Shown here one piece after another: positions 1 to 11,865 of a DNA stretch of 64,000 nucleotides. A program made the translations under genes and the position numbers. The notes under the pieces are model-generated. The model did not search any database. It was not told where the DNA came from and saw nothing but the letters and a program-made list of their open reading frames with translations. This DNA comes from Pontederia crassipes (taxonomy: Eukaryota; Streptophyta; Magnoliopsida; Commelinales; Pontederiaceae): contig CM060189.1 in assembly GCA_030549335.1 (NCBI GenBank), forward strand, positions 33,503,001-33,567,000, in the 5' to 3' direction. The first letter of the stretch is position 1. Every line of letters starts with the position of its first letter.

Positions 1-771
1 CTTCGTTAGTAATTCAAATAGCAAATATGCGAGGTGACTTTTCAAATTATCAATTACTTGACATACATTTTGACAAAAATATCTATTACATAATTTTTTA
101 AAAAAATTAAATATTTTATTATTAAATAAATATCATTTAATTACATCTTTTTTATTATTTGAATCTTTTGTAAATAACTCTTAATTTTTTACTCATCTTA
201 TTTTATCTATATTCACTTTTCTATTTTTTGCTTTATTTATTCTGGATACTATATGATGAATGTGCAAAATAATTTTTAGGAATATTTTGGTAATTTGCTC
301 TCTAACTATTTTAGCCATAATTTTATATTATCAATGCTTGTCAAACACTATAATGTGATACTATCAATAATTTAAATAATGGTAAACTATTTAATTAGTG
401 ATCTAAATTATCGATTAATTAAATTGGTAATGCATCAAATAGTCTAATAAAATAAACTTATACAGCACATTAATATTCGATCCCCTTTCACATGGTCATC
501 ACATAATTTAGAAGGGAAAAGAAGGGGAGAGACTATGCTATATATTTTGAGTGTATGTTCAGATTTTGACCATTTCCATTGTCAACGCATAGTAGAACTA
601 TTATTATTTTGAGGTCCAAATTAAAATGATATTTTAGCAAAACACACGAATTTTTTTATATCTCATGTGAATGATAATTCATATTTTATCTTCAATGGAG
701 GTACCAAGATATTGATAATTTTGATTTTTATTATACTTTTAAGTGGCAAAGTAGTCAAATTGACTCATGGG
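1..771. other. AT-rich intergenic stretch, no gene seen
   Basis: No open frame of note, splice-bounded exon or recognisable repeat was found in this stretch. Base composition is strongly AT-rich, as in the rest of the first 6 kb. Confidence 0.5.
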
Positions 772-1272
772 TAGGAGTGAGCAAGGGTCAATTCGGTTAA
801 TTAATTAATTGAATAATTCGATTAAATGATTGAACTGATAAAAAAAGTTTCATTATCAGGATAAAAAAATCGGTTCATTCATTCTGGTTAACCAAAAATT
901 TCAATTTGATTTAGAGAATTCATCATTTTAATAAAATAATAAAAATATTATAAAGATTATTATAAATTTCATAAAAAATTTAAATAGTTAAAGTAAAAAA
1001 TTCAAAAAGAAGGTAAACATAAATTTTAACATGATAATACGATGCAAATCATTAAACAATTAGGATACTAATCGAATTAAACAAAAAACATATAAAGTGA
1101 TATACATATGAAAATATCAATTAATTCGAGTTTTAGTCGGAATTTTGATTAATTAATCTGTAACTGATGGATTGAATTCGATTAATAAATTTTTTATTTG
1201 TTTATCAAATCGAAATTAAGTAGGCTAATTTGGTTTGGTTTTTTAAAATATCGATCAGTTAACTCACTATTA
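772..1272. mobile_element. Possible degenerate hAT-like MITE
   Basis: The left end reads TAGGAGTGAGC and the right end CTCACTATTA, which are imperfect inverted copies. The interior has paired TCGGTTAAT-like motifs near both ends. The layout resembles plant hAT-derived MITEs that start TAGGGGTGAGC, but no target-site duplication could be matched, so the limits are uncertain. Confidence 0.3.
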
Positions 1273-1859
1273 TGATGAAAATCCTTACTCACTAGGTATT
1301 AGAAGTATTAGTGTTTTCCTCTTTATTTTAGTACTTGTGTTTTATCAAATGTGATGAACCCAAAAGACTAGTTCAAATATTATAAGGGTTAAAATAATTG
1401 GTAGTTGTTTTTAATCAAATTCAACAAATAAGTGAGTCTTCAAATTTTTAAATAAATTAATTGTAATATGATTCATTATCACTCAAAAACAAATCAAACA
1501 CAAAATTTAATATGGACGCCATATTGATAGATAGTGAAAAGTAACTAGATTTACTAATTCGATGAGGATGGGCTACAAAATTATTTTATGGGGACTACAT
1601 CCATATTTAAAAATGAAGATTAAGAAAATGTTTGACTAACTTGTAAGATAATTTAAACTTATCTAATAACTCAAAATTTTCAAAAGATAAAAATTCTTAT
1701 TTTGCTAACTTGTGAATAAAAACTAAGCAAGGAACTTCAGCTCATTTTTTTTCAAAATAATAAACTTATACATTATAGACTTAGCTTTTCTCAATATTTT
1801 CATCGAATAAAACTATTATTTTCTCCCTCGTTTATTTTCTAATCCCAATGGATTCCTTT

Positions 1860-2320
1860 AGGGGTGAAAGTAGTTTGGTCGGGTCGGATTTTCGATCTAA
1901 AAAGATCATCCATTATTTTTCGGGTCAATTTTTTAAATTAAAAAATCACCTAAAATTATTTAAAAAATAAAAATCACCTTATAACGGGGCGATTTTTTTA
2001 CCCCTACTCTTATTTTAAAATATCTATACTAAATTAAATTTAATATAAAAACTATTTAATTTTATATTATATACAAAATATACTAGTAATATATAAAAGT
2101 TGCCAAATCAAAGTTCGATAAAGTGATAGAAAAGTATGAGATTTTATAAAAAAAAGTATTATATCCATAATAAAAAATTTGAATAACTTATGAATTAATT
2201 TTATAAATAAAAATGGGCTCCATAAGCTCCTACGATTTTTTCGGGTGGAGGGCTTTTTCGAATCAATTTTTTCAGGTTAGATAGATTTTTCGGATTTGTC
2301 GTATTTTTCTTACACCCCTA
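1860..2320. mobile_element. hAT-like MITE (AGGGGTG ends)
   Basis: The ends are AGGGGTG and CACCCCTA, an inverted pair. They are flanked by ATTCCTTT on the left (1852-1859) and ATTCCTTC on the right (2321-2328), a 7-of-8 match that fits the 8-bp duplication made by hAT transposases. The interior is AT-rich with GGGTCGG-type motifs near each end and has no coding capacity. It resembles the MITEs at 54.7, 55.2 and 61.1 kb. Confidence 0.6.
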
Positions 2321-3720
2321 ATTCCTTCCATTCTTTTTATTTAAATATAGCCGATGTGTACCCCACGCAATGTAGAAAATAAAACTCATCGTATGATTAT
2401 ATTTTTTTTAACAAAAAATTATATATATTATCGATTTTTCTTTTTCGTTCTTTTATTTTTAACCTTCCTTAGAAAATAGCATAAGTAAATATATAAATTA
2501 AAATATGTTTAGTTTCATATTTGTAATCATTTAGATATATTTTAACCGTGGATTTACAGTTTATACAATCGAAGTTAATTATATATAATAGTTACAAATA
2601 GATGCATAAGAAAAGTACTTTTAATTATTTATATACGGTCGTATGAACATTATTTAGTTATTTTTATAAACTTGTAGATTATTTTTTTATTTGGATAACA
2701 ATAATCTTGTTCTTGCACTAAGACTATATTCATTTTAACAATATATATAGGGATTTATTATATTAGTTATTATAGTTATATTTAAAAGATTATTTATTTT
2801 GTCTCGAGATCTTTCTAATTACATAGATATTATATAACGTAATAAATATTTTTGTTAAATTATAAAAATATTTGTAATTGTGAAGTATTATCTTCAAATA
2901 GTTTAGATATTTTTAATTATGTTGATATACAAATATTTTTTATTAGAGAAAGATTTATATATTTATAGTCTTAATAACATCTAATATTCATTGATATGAT
3001 GTTTTCAATAAATTATATATAGTTTGATACTGATAAAATATAGTTATGCAAAATACTTTTCTAACAACCACTATTTCAACTAATGCTATAATTTTTTAAA
3101 TTATATAAATATTTATGCAGTTTATTATTTTCAAATAATCAAAAACTATTTTTAGTAGCATATATATATATATATTATTTTGAGAAAATAAATATAAATA
3201 TTGTTTCAAGTTTCAACTTCCAACAAATAGAAAGATTTATATATTTATTCCACAAAATATTTTCTTGAACAATCACCACTCTAACACATTACAAAATTAT
3301 TTGGATTATACAAATATTAAGTAAATATATAAATATTATTATATCAGAGATATACAAATATTGATAAAGTATAATAATTTAATAGTGCGATAGTTTCAAC
3401 TAATTACCAATATATTTACACATTGATAGAAAAAATAGTTGTGCAAAGCATTTTATGATAGCTACAAAAAAAATAGATTCATCATTTAGGTATTTATATG
3501 ACCTGAAATAATTTTAAAAGTTGATGTTAAATAATAATATAGTAGATATCTGTAAAAGATTTTAGTTATCATAGATTATAATAAATTAGTCAATAGCAAA
3601 ATAAATACTATATTTCAAACTAATAAAATAATTAATCGAATTAAAGAAATCAAATATATGAGGTAAGTGGTTATCAATTAGGTCAAGTTAAATATAAACA
3701 AAAAATATTTGTGGTTATAC

Positions 3721-3751
<31 letters not shown>

Positions 3752-6435
3752 ACTAAAATAATAACAGTTAGATGAATCAAACAAAAATTATGACAATGTA
3801 CTTGAACGTTATAGATATATAAATTATAATTCATAAATTGAATATATGATTTAGTTAAAAATTACATAAAGGAAAAAAATTATGATAATACGATTTTTGT
3901 TCTAAAATTATTAATTCTGGGACTTTTTTCTTTGAATATATAAAGATATTGATAATATATATACAATTATAGAAAGATATGTTTAAATATAATTTTAACA
4001 GATAATTATAATATATTAAAATATAATATATTTTTAAATAGCATATTGTTATAATTTTTAAATATTATATTAATATATATAAATTTTTTAGCACATGTAA
4101 CCTATACTAAGATATTTGTAGGACATGGAGTATACTACTAAATTTGAAAGTGTCCTCTATTTATAGTTACAAATATTAAATGTAAAAAAATATATATAAA
4201 ACAAAATTACGAATCTTCATAACTAACTTCTACGTAATGATATTACAGTAAAGTAATAATTATTTAATAACAAAATTTTGAAAATATTATAATACATATG
4301 ATATTGTAAACTATGATTAAAATATTGTTATATATGATGTATATTAATCATGAATATGAATTATTTTATTTATTGTTATCTATCATAACTAACATTATTT
4401 ATAATTATTTTGTTTTAATAATACCTAGCTTAATGAGATATTACTAATTAGCATCTTCTACATTTTCTTTTATATAGATATATAAATATGGATATAAGTG
4501 GATTATAGATGTGTTACCTTCAACAAAAAAAGTTATTAACATTAAATGACGTGATACTAATTAACATTTATAATTTACAACACTATTATTTTTATTAATG
4601 TTAATTCATTAAGAATTATTTTTTATTTTTAGCTATTGTAATTAACATTATTTATAAATTTTTATTTTAAAAATATTTTAATGATAGATATGTGAGTGAG
4701 AAAAACTATTTGTCATATTCTACATTTCTTTTTATAAATGAATATAAGTGGATTATGTGTTAACTTTACAAAAAAGTTACCTAATACTCATTGATATTAT
4801 TAATTTTACTACACTACTATTTTTATTAATGTTAATTCATTACAATTATTATAGTTAAAATATTGATGATTCTTTTATTAATCATCAATATAAATACTAT
4901 GAATTCGATATTTTCTTTGATGTAAGTTACAATATTTAATATTTATATTTGTTAGAAATAAATATAAAAATATATACATATACATGTATAATATCTTTTT
5001 AAAACATACACACTCATACTCATATATCTGCAAGTACTCTTATGTATCAAGGAGAGTGTGGATATGCTATTGAATTTGAAAGTATAATCTATTTATAGAT
5101 ATAAATATTCAATTTTAAAAATATAATTTAACAAATTTATGAATTTCCATAACTAACTTCTAGATATTATTATTATATTATAGTAAAACAATAATTATTT
5201 GATAACAATATTTTGAAAATATTGTAGTATATATTGGATAATTACATCAACAAATATTGTCATGATATCTAACTTTAACTATTCCAACAACTCAACAAAT
5301 ATTTAGATATTGTAAACAAATTAATATAGTTAAGACATAGTTTCAATACTTAATTACTTTTCCCCAAGACTTTTTTTTATTTTAATATATATATTAAAGT
5401 ATACAACAGATAATATAAATATAATATTTGCATTTATATATTAATATTAAATAAAAACATTTTTACATTTACATAGCTCAAAGATATTCTAGTCTTTCAA
5501 TTATAAAAAAAATATTAACCAATATATTATCAGAAGATGTTTAACCTATTATTATTAGTAGTACGTTTATGCAAATGCTTATCAATATTGTCTCTTATCA
5601 GTAATTTTCTATTAGCTAAGCCACATCCTAACAACCTAAAAACAGGTGGGATGATTTTTTTATTTAAATATTTATAAATATTCAATTAAATATGACACAC
5701 ACCTGTCCTTTTTTTGAAAAAAAAAGTTTGAATCCATTTTATGCCTTCTATCCAATTGGGTCAAGATTAGAACCATACCCAAGAAAAGTCAAATTGTTCC
5801 TAGAACTACTTAATAATTAATTTATTATAATATATAATAAATAATGTTGCTGTATGTATCGTACTTAAATTAAGATGATCTACCTTACAATGTTATAATA
5901 TTAATATATTATGTACTTTTTTAAGAAAAGATTAAATTCGTAATGCCCCAGTTTCTGCCAGAAAGTAATCATTAATTCATTATTTTATTTTATAAATCCA
6001 AAATTAAAGGATTAAAGGTGATAATCTAAGTTTGAAAAGAAATAAATGTATAGCTAGATTAACAGATGGGAAAAGATGACAAGATAAATATTAGTTGAAA
6101 AATGAATTAGAATTAGAATAAGACTAGATATTTCAATTTAAATTCGAATCAAACCATAAGTTTATATTGTAAAGTACTCCTAATTATAATTAAATTATAA
6201 CTTTAATGTTTTAAATATTCAAAAAAGTAAAATAACAATTTTTATTATTTTAAATCCGAATATTGAGGAAAATAAAGGAATAGTAGAGTTTGAATAGAGA
6301 TCGAATAAAAAGATAAATAAAAGAGGTTACGAATAAGGATAAAGTTAGATTTAAATTAGGAGTTTTTAATTGGATTGGTACTTGGTTGTTATGAATCCCA
6401 ATCCATATAATTAGGATTTCAAAGATATCTTTCTT
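2321..6435. other. Very AT-rich region without genes
   Basis: About 4 kb of extremely AT-rich DNA with no coding exon that I can support. It contains an (AT)n microsatellite at about 3724-3752, a loosely repeated unit (AAAGATTTATATATT near 2948 and 3232), and a pair of direct repeats listed separately. It is probably decayed retroelement sequence, but no protein domain is recognisable. Confidence 0.5.
4125..5235. repeat. Pair of ~185-bp direct repeats (4125-4310 and 5052-5235)
   Basis: Both copies run from a motif like CTAAATTTGAAAGTG/CTATTGAATTTGAAAGT through CTATTTATAG and CATAACTAACTTCTA to AATATTTTGAAAATATT. They match over most of their length with small indels. About 0.9 kb separates their starts. 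Read on the minus strand, each contains CTATAAATAGA, a good TATA-box shape. They could be fragments of the LTRs of an old minus-strand retroelement; no coding domain lies between them to prove it. Confidence 0.4.
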
Positions 6436-6439
6436 ATGG

Positions 6440-6520
6440 AAATAAGGAGCTATCGCATAGTGGTTCACATCTTCACTTGGAGATATAGAGAACATGAGTT
6501 TGAATCTCCAAACTTATGTC
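6440..6520 (+). repeat. Possible tRNA-derived SINE head
   Basis: AGCTATCGCATAGTGG resembles a pol III box A and GAGTTTGAATCTCC resembles a box B about 45 bp downstream, as in tRNA-derived SINEs. There is no convincing poly(A) tail or target duplication. An 79-codon frame covers the same interval but looks like chance. Confidence 0.25.
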
Positions 6521-7052
6521 ATCCATTTAATATTAATCTTTATTCCCTTTGTAACTCGAAGAAAAAGTCTTCCTTCTCATCAATTTTTGTTCCCATGATA
6601 CTGAGACGCAAAATTTTTAATAGGATAAAGCATGCTAAGTTATTGAATGATTCAATTCGTGGTATTGGGAAATAGTTTTTCCTCTTTTTTTATATCTCAT
6701 AACGATTGTTCTTGAGAAAATTTGGATAGAATTTTATCATTAAAAATTATGAAAAATATCTAAGAAGATCTTTTGTCCAATAAAAGTAAGGATAAATTGA
6801 ATGCGTTCATCTTTTTAAGGAGGGACACTATCATTAAGTCCATTTTAAGAATCATCTCAATGAGAGATATTATTAGTTACTCAAGACAAAATGCTAAAAT
6901 TTACACAAAAAGATAAGTTAGTTAATTTTTTATATAGGATAATTATTTTTTTATTTTTAAAATTTGACATTGACTAGAGACATATAAAATAACTTTAGTA
7001 CAAAAAACTTGCATTTAACATATGTTGGCTGAGTTGTTTATATAGTGTTACT

Positions 7053-7458
7053 CTAACATTTTTTTTATCATCATGTGATATTGTTCGCTTTGGACTTCGG
7101 TCCACACGATTTTATCAAAACACGTTACACCTAATGAAGGACATATTTTTATATATATTCAACATCTTTATCGTGACTTATGCACATGAAAATAATTCAA
7201 GGCATACCTTATGCATTTTCCTCTTCAAGAGACTCGACGTCCTCGTTGAGTGATCACAGCCGACTATGCACAAAGGCTCACGTGAAGTGTCTGATTTCAT
7301 ATGTAATATATCCAACCAACGTATGATATTATTTGCTTTGGGTCGTACGATTTTATCAAAACACGTCACACCTGGTGAAGAATATGTTCTCATATATACA
7401 CAACATCACTTTCATGACTTGTGCATATGAGATTAATTCAAAGCATACTTCATGCACC
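7053..7458 (-). mobile_element. TRIM copies in minus orientation (LTR-internal-LTR-internal)
   Basis: Two LTR units (about 7053-7164 and 7299-7404) alternate with short internal segments (7165-7298 and 7405-7458). Each LTR, read on the minus strand, starts near TATATATGAGAAC and ends in TATTACA. The internal part carries the mirror image of the primer-binding region seen intact at 7615. A shared LTR between two internals is typical of TRIM tandem arrays formed by recombination. There is no coding capacity. Confidence 0.65.
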
Positions 7459-7614
7459 AAACGCGTCCTAGTATCACAGTGACACAATAATAATAATGTG
7501 TTCCTAACATATATATGAGAATATATCTTTCACCAAGTGTGACACGTTTTAGTAAAATCGTGCGGGCCGAGTCCGGAGCGGATAATATCACACGCTGGTC
7601 AGAAATATTACATA

Positions 7615-7627
7615 TGGTATCAGAGCC
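7615..7627 (+). promoter_or_regulatory. tRNA-iMet primer-binding site of the TRIM
   Basis: TGGTATCAGAGCC sits two bases after the LTR end, the expected place for priming minus-strand DNA synthesis. Damaged versions occur at the equivalent point of other copies, for example TGATATCAAAGCC near 10532. Confidence 0.75.
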
Positions 7628-7789
7628 ACTCCGCATAAACCTCTGTGCATGGTGGGGTGCGATCACTCAATGATGACATGGAGTCCTCTAAGGGGGAAAG
7701 GATGCATGAGGCACGTATTGAATTAGTCTCATATGCATAAATCATGAGAGATATGCTAGTTTATATGAGAACATATCTTTCGCCAGGTG

Positions 7790-8152
7790 TAGGGGTGTTC
7801 ACGGGTCTTTCGCCATTTTTTTCCTTACTATTTTTATAATTTTATTTAATATAAAATTATTATTTACTATTATTTTAAAAACATAAAATAAAATTTCTAA
7901 CTATTTAATATTATTTTGGCACTTAAAATATTTTATTTCAATTTTTAAAATTTTTAAATCAAATATAAGCTTAAGTTTGAATTAAAAAGAAAAAAAATAA
8001 AAAACTTGGGTTGATCAGGTCGGGACAGGTCGACTCGGGTTGAAAAAATCCAACCCGTACCTGACCTGACCCATGGTCGGGTCAAGTTCGGATCGGGTCA
8101 AGTTTGACCCGATTACCGACCCGACCTGACCCAAACCGGTTCGGGTCGAGTC
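7790..8152. mobile_element. hAT-like MITE nested in a TRIM LTR
   Basis: It begins TAGGGGTGTTCACGGGT inside the TRIM LTR; LTR sequence resumes after about 8153. The interior is AT-rich and flanked by ACCCGACC/GGGTCGGG-type motifs, as in the copies at 54.7, 55.2 and 61.1 kb. The right terminal inverted repeat is not preserved. The flanks GCCAGGTG and ATCAGGTT match at 5 of 8 positions, so the duplication is only suggestive. Confidence 0.5.
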
Positions 8153-8646
8153 ATCAGGTTCACGGAGCGACTGACAAAATTATGCGATCTGAAGCCAGAG
8201 CGAACAATATCACGTGCCAGTTGGGAATATTACAGTTACAACTTTCATAGGTCAAGGATTCAAAGCTCATCTCCAATAGTATTTCCATTCTTTTAGAAGT
8301 TGGACTTATAAGTCTACCGGTTTGATAAAATCGCTTTATCAAATGGTTGAACTCAATTTTTATCAAAATTTACCGATCCAATCCGGCTCAATCACTCTAT
8401 CGATTCTAGGTTGACCCACATACCATTTGAACTTTCGGATCGCGATTGGATTAGTCCATCTACTTCGAATTTTACAACACTAGTTGATAATATAAATTTA
8501 TGCTAAAATATAGCTAAATATGTTAATAAAATTAAAATGAAAAATAAAGGGTTGTCATGTGTATCGGATGTCAATGAAATTTGTTGACATTGACCCTGCA
8601 TGGGGGCCGAGGAGTTCTCCCCTTGCGTTTTATGAGTAGTACAGGG

Positions 8647-9540
8647 TGTAACATTCTTGACCAATGTGTGATATTATTCGATCTGGATCTTGACAGCACA
8701 ATTTTACCAAAACACATCCACTTGGCGAAAGACATGTTCTCTCATATATCCAACATCTCTCTCGTAACTTATGCATGTGAGACTAATTCAATGCATGCCT
8801 CATGCATCCTTTTTCCCTTAGGGGACTCAATATTCTCGTTGAGTTAATTGTACAACTTCCTCAATTGTGTTTTATGTTGTATATTTTTATATAACATTTC
8901 TGATCAGCGTGTGATATTGTCCACTCTAGCGAAAGACCTTCTCATATATATCCAACATCTTTCTCATGACTTATGTATCTGGGAGTAATCTAAGGCATGC
9001 CTCATGCATCCTTTCCCTTAGGGAACTCAAGGGCGAGGACCGCACCCCACCATGCATAGAAGTTCACACATAGCGGCTCTTATATAATATGTAACATTTC
9101 TGACTAGCGTGTGATATTGTCAAAATGTGTCACACCTAATGATACATGTTTACATATATACACAGCATCTTTACCGTGACTTATGCATGTCTGATGCATC
9201 CATCCCCTTTAACAAACTCAAGGTCCTCGTTAAGTGATCACACCTCACCTCGTTGAGTGCACCATGCACAGAAGCTCACGCGACATGGCTATAATATCAC
9301 ATGTAATATTTCTAATTAGCGTGTGACATCCACTTTGAGCCTCGACCCACACAGGTTTTACAAAAATGCATCACACCTAGCGAAAGACATGTTCCCATAT
9401 ATATCTAATATTTTTCCCGTGACTTATGCATGTGTGACTAATTTAAGGTATGTCTCATGCACTCTTTCCCTCTTAGGAAACTCAATGTCCTTATTAAGTG
9501 ATTGCACCCCCACCATGTCATATGAGACATGCTTTGGATT
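8647..9540 (-). mobile_element. Tandem TRIM array, minus orientation (four LTR units)
   Basis: Four LTR-like units (about 8647-8753, 8891-8957, 9091-9166, 9302-9410) alternate with internal segments of 110-140 bp that share GACTTATGCATGTG, CATGCCTCATGCATCC and a GAGTGATCACACC-like motif. Two LTR units have internal deletions. The alternation without unique flanks shows recombination within the family rather than independent insertion. Short open frames here are not genes. Confidence 0.65.
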
Positions 9541-9570
9541 AGTCCCACGCGTATAAGTCCAAAAAGATTG

Positions 9571-10545
9571 CTGAGTATATATGAGAACATATTCTTTATC
9601 GAAAAAATTACATCAAATGCCTTCTAACTTTTAAGTTTGCTCAGCGATGATCTCCAACTTCACTTTATAACAGCGATGTCCTCCATCTTTTAACTCATTT
9701 CACCCGATGCTCTCTTTACTTGAGATAGTCGATCTTTCGATCGTGGAGCTGACGTGGCGCACATGTGGCACAGATATCGCACTGTGACATTTTCTTTTCT
9801 CTCTACGCTGATGTGACGAGGCTTCCTCACGCACGGGGCTCCCCCTTCGTCCTCGCCGAAGATAGAGGCGGGGCGAGGCCCCTCGACCTCCGACGAGGTC
9901 GTAAAGGGGGGGTCTTGCGGGAGGCGCCCCCCTGCGACCTCGCCGACGACGGGCGAGGCCCCCTGCGACCTCGCCGACGACGGGCGAGGCCCCCCTCTCC
10001 TCACCGTCGCGCGGGAGGGGGCCTCGCCCCTTCTCTGCGACCTCGTCAACGGGCGAGGTCACAGAGGGGGGCGAGGCCCTCCCTCCCACGCGACGGGCGA
10101 GGTCGAGGGGGGAGGGCGTCCCCCTCTGCGACCTCGCTCGTCGGCGAGGCCCCTCCGCGTGTGAGGTGGCATTTTTTTATTTTTTAATTAATAATTTTAT
10201 TTTTTTTAATATCACCACGTCAGCGTAGAGAAAAAAGAAAATGTCCTGTCAAAGCGATATCTGTGCTACATGTGCACCATGTCAGCTCTGCGACCAGAAG
10301 ACCGACTATATCAAGTAAAGAGGGCATTACGTGAAATGAGTTAAAAGATGGAGGACATCACTGTTATAAAGTGAAGTTGGAGAGCGTCGCTAAGCAAACT
10401 TGAAAGTTAGAGAGCATTTGATGTAATTTTTTTATTCTTTATCAGTTGTGACACGTTTTGGTAAAATCATATGGGCCGAGACTCAAAGCGAATAATGTCA
10501 TGTGTTGATTAGAAATATTAGATATGATATCAAAGCCACTATGCG
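9571..10545 (+). mobile_element. TRIM LTR in plus orientation, split by a Mutator-like element
   Basis: An LTR start (GAGTATATATGAGAACAT) reaches the target site at 9591-9600. After the inserted element the LTR continues from 10444 (GTTGTGACACGTTTTGG) to TATTAGA near 10529, followed by a mutated primer-binding site. The interruption dates the Mutator-like insertion as younger than the TRIM. Confidence 0.6.
9601..10433. mobile_element. Mutator-like foldback element with GC-rich core
   Basis: Inverted arms of about 215 bp (9601-9818 and about 10205-10433) begin AAAAAATTACATCAAATGC and match along most of their length, including CTGACGTGG and ACAGATATCGC motifs. The direct repeat ATTCTTTATC flanks both ends (9591-9600, 10434-10443), fitting the 9-11-bp duplication of Mutator transposases. 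The core, about 9819-10175, is extremely GC-rich with repeated CGACGGGCGAGGCCCC units. It has frames on both strands of 119-140 codons that look compositional. No transposase is present, so it is non-autonomous and possibly of Pack-MULE type. Confidence 0.75.
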
Positions 10546-10712
10546 GGAACCTCTAGAATGAGATCGAGCCAGCATCTGTGAGATTCAATCACTTATCGCA
10601 ATGTTTGACTAAGCGCTCTGCTACATCACACGGTCATCCGTATGATTATTTTGACACTTTAAAAAATAGTAGATTTCTTCATAATAATTCCAAAATATTA
10701 TGCAAATATTTA

Positions 10713-10838
10713 CGAAATTTTTAATTGCAAAATATGTATTTTTAATTCCAAGTTTTTGTGCATAATTTTTAATTGCAAAATATGTATTTTTAATTCCAAG
10801 TTTTTGTGCATAATTTTTAATTGCAAAATATGTATTTA
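10713..10838. repeat. 48-bp tandem repeat, about 2.6 copies
   Basis: The word TTAATTGCAAAATATGTATT recurs at 10721, 10769 and 10817, giving an exact 48-bp period. Because 48 is a multiple of three, a minus-strand frame reads as a repeated peptide; composition and lack of context argue against a gene. Confidence 0.8.
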
Positions 10839-10890
10839 CGAAATCAGGATTTTTTTTATAAAATCCTATATATGCACATAATAAGTTCAA

Positions 10891-11865
10891 AAAGCTAAGG
10901 ATTTTTTTTTGGAAAAGTTCTATAAGACTGTTTCAGATTCAGATGCCCTATATTATTTTCTCGAATCTTTTATATAATTGCAAAATTATTATCTATTCAA
11001 TTTGTAAATATATGTAAAAATTTCAAATATGAACGAGAAAATTAGAAATTTGCCTTGGCAATTAAAGAATAATTTTATTATATTCCTATAATTTTTCTAT
11101 ATTTTAAATATTCCAAATTTGCATAATGTTTATGCAATTATTTCTATTTTTTAGTCAAGAAAACTAAAAAATATGTGAATTTTCAGAATAATTTTCTGAT
11201 TAATCTTAGAGACTTTTGAATATGGTGTGTATTTTTAATTACAAAGAGAGAGTATTAACAATCAATGATTTGAATATGCATATACATTATTGAAAATAAA
11301 TCGTCACTTTTAATATTTCATGCAAAGACAAAACACATGCACATGTTTTTTCGGTTTAAACCAATTTTATGAGTGAATATTTAAAGACAATCAATTTCAT
11401 TAATTTTATATTTATATTAATAATACAATATAAGAATAAAATATTATGTATTTAAGGCAATCATTTTCATTATATTATTTTTGTTAACATCTGTGTACGT
11501 AATTTATATATTAATTTGGTCAAATTTGTATACGAGGAGATATTCAAATTGAAAAATATAATTTTAGATTATCTAAAATAATCATTCAACATGTTCCAGA
11601 TTGATTTAGAAAACTTTAAAACTATCGTAGAAGTTTTTAGAAAAACGAAAAATCATCCTTTAATAAATTATTCTTTTAGACCCTACTTTAATATATTCAT
11701 TTTTAAAATCAAATAACAAAAAATGAAATATAAATATTTTTAATATTATGAGGAAAAAAATATGAATTTTAATATAAAACAATTACACGAATAATTTTGT
11801 ATCAAGTTTCGAACTATAACTTAAGAATATTAAATGATAGGAAACTATTACATGAATAATAAAAT
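10891..11865. other. AT-rich intergenic stretch
   Basis: No gene, exon or recognisable transposon end was found. Confidence 0.4.

Larger units (their letters stand above)
7499..8234 (+). mobile_element. TRIM copy in plus orientation, 3' LTR split by a MITE
   Basis: The left LTR is 7499-7612 (114 bp, TGTT...TTACA). It is followed at 7615-7627 by TGGTATCAGAGCC, a primer-binding site complementary to initiator-Met tRNA. The internal domain is only about 140 bp and non-coding. A second LTR begins near 7754, is interrupted at about 7790-8152 by a hAT-like MITE, and resumes with GCGAACAATATCAC to end at TTACA (8234). LTR length, PBS and minimal interior define a terminal-repeat retrotransposon in miniature. 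Confidence 0.7.

Noticed and set aside
4125-5235. Endogenous pararetrovirus (caulimovirus) remnant
   Set aside because: TATA-like leader motifs in AT-rich repeats were suggestive, but no movement-protein, coat or reverse-transcriptase similarity was found.
6436-6675. 79-codon plus-strand frame
   Set aside because: Overlaps a tRNA-like SINE head and has no domain similarity.
9690-10187. Open frames of 119-140 codons in the foldback core
   Set aside because: Repeated GC-rich DNA read in several frames with no recognisable domain.
10713-10838. CRISPR-like array
   Set aside because: The 48-bp units are contiguous tandem copies without spacers, and the genome is a plant.
10621-10890. Minus-strand 89-codon frame with a repeated peptide
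   Set aside because: Explained by a 48-bp tandem repeat, a multiple of three; no start context or family.
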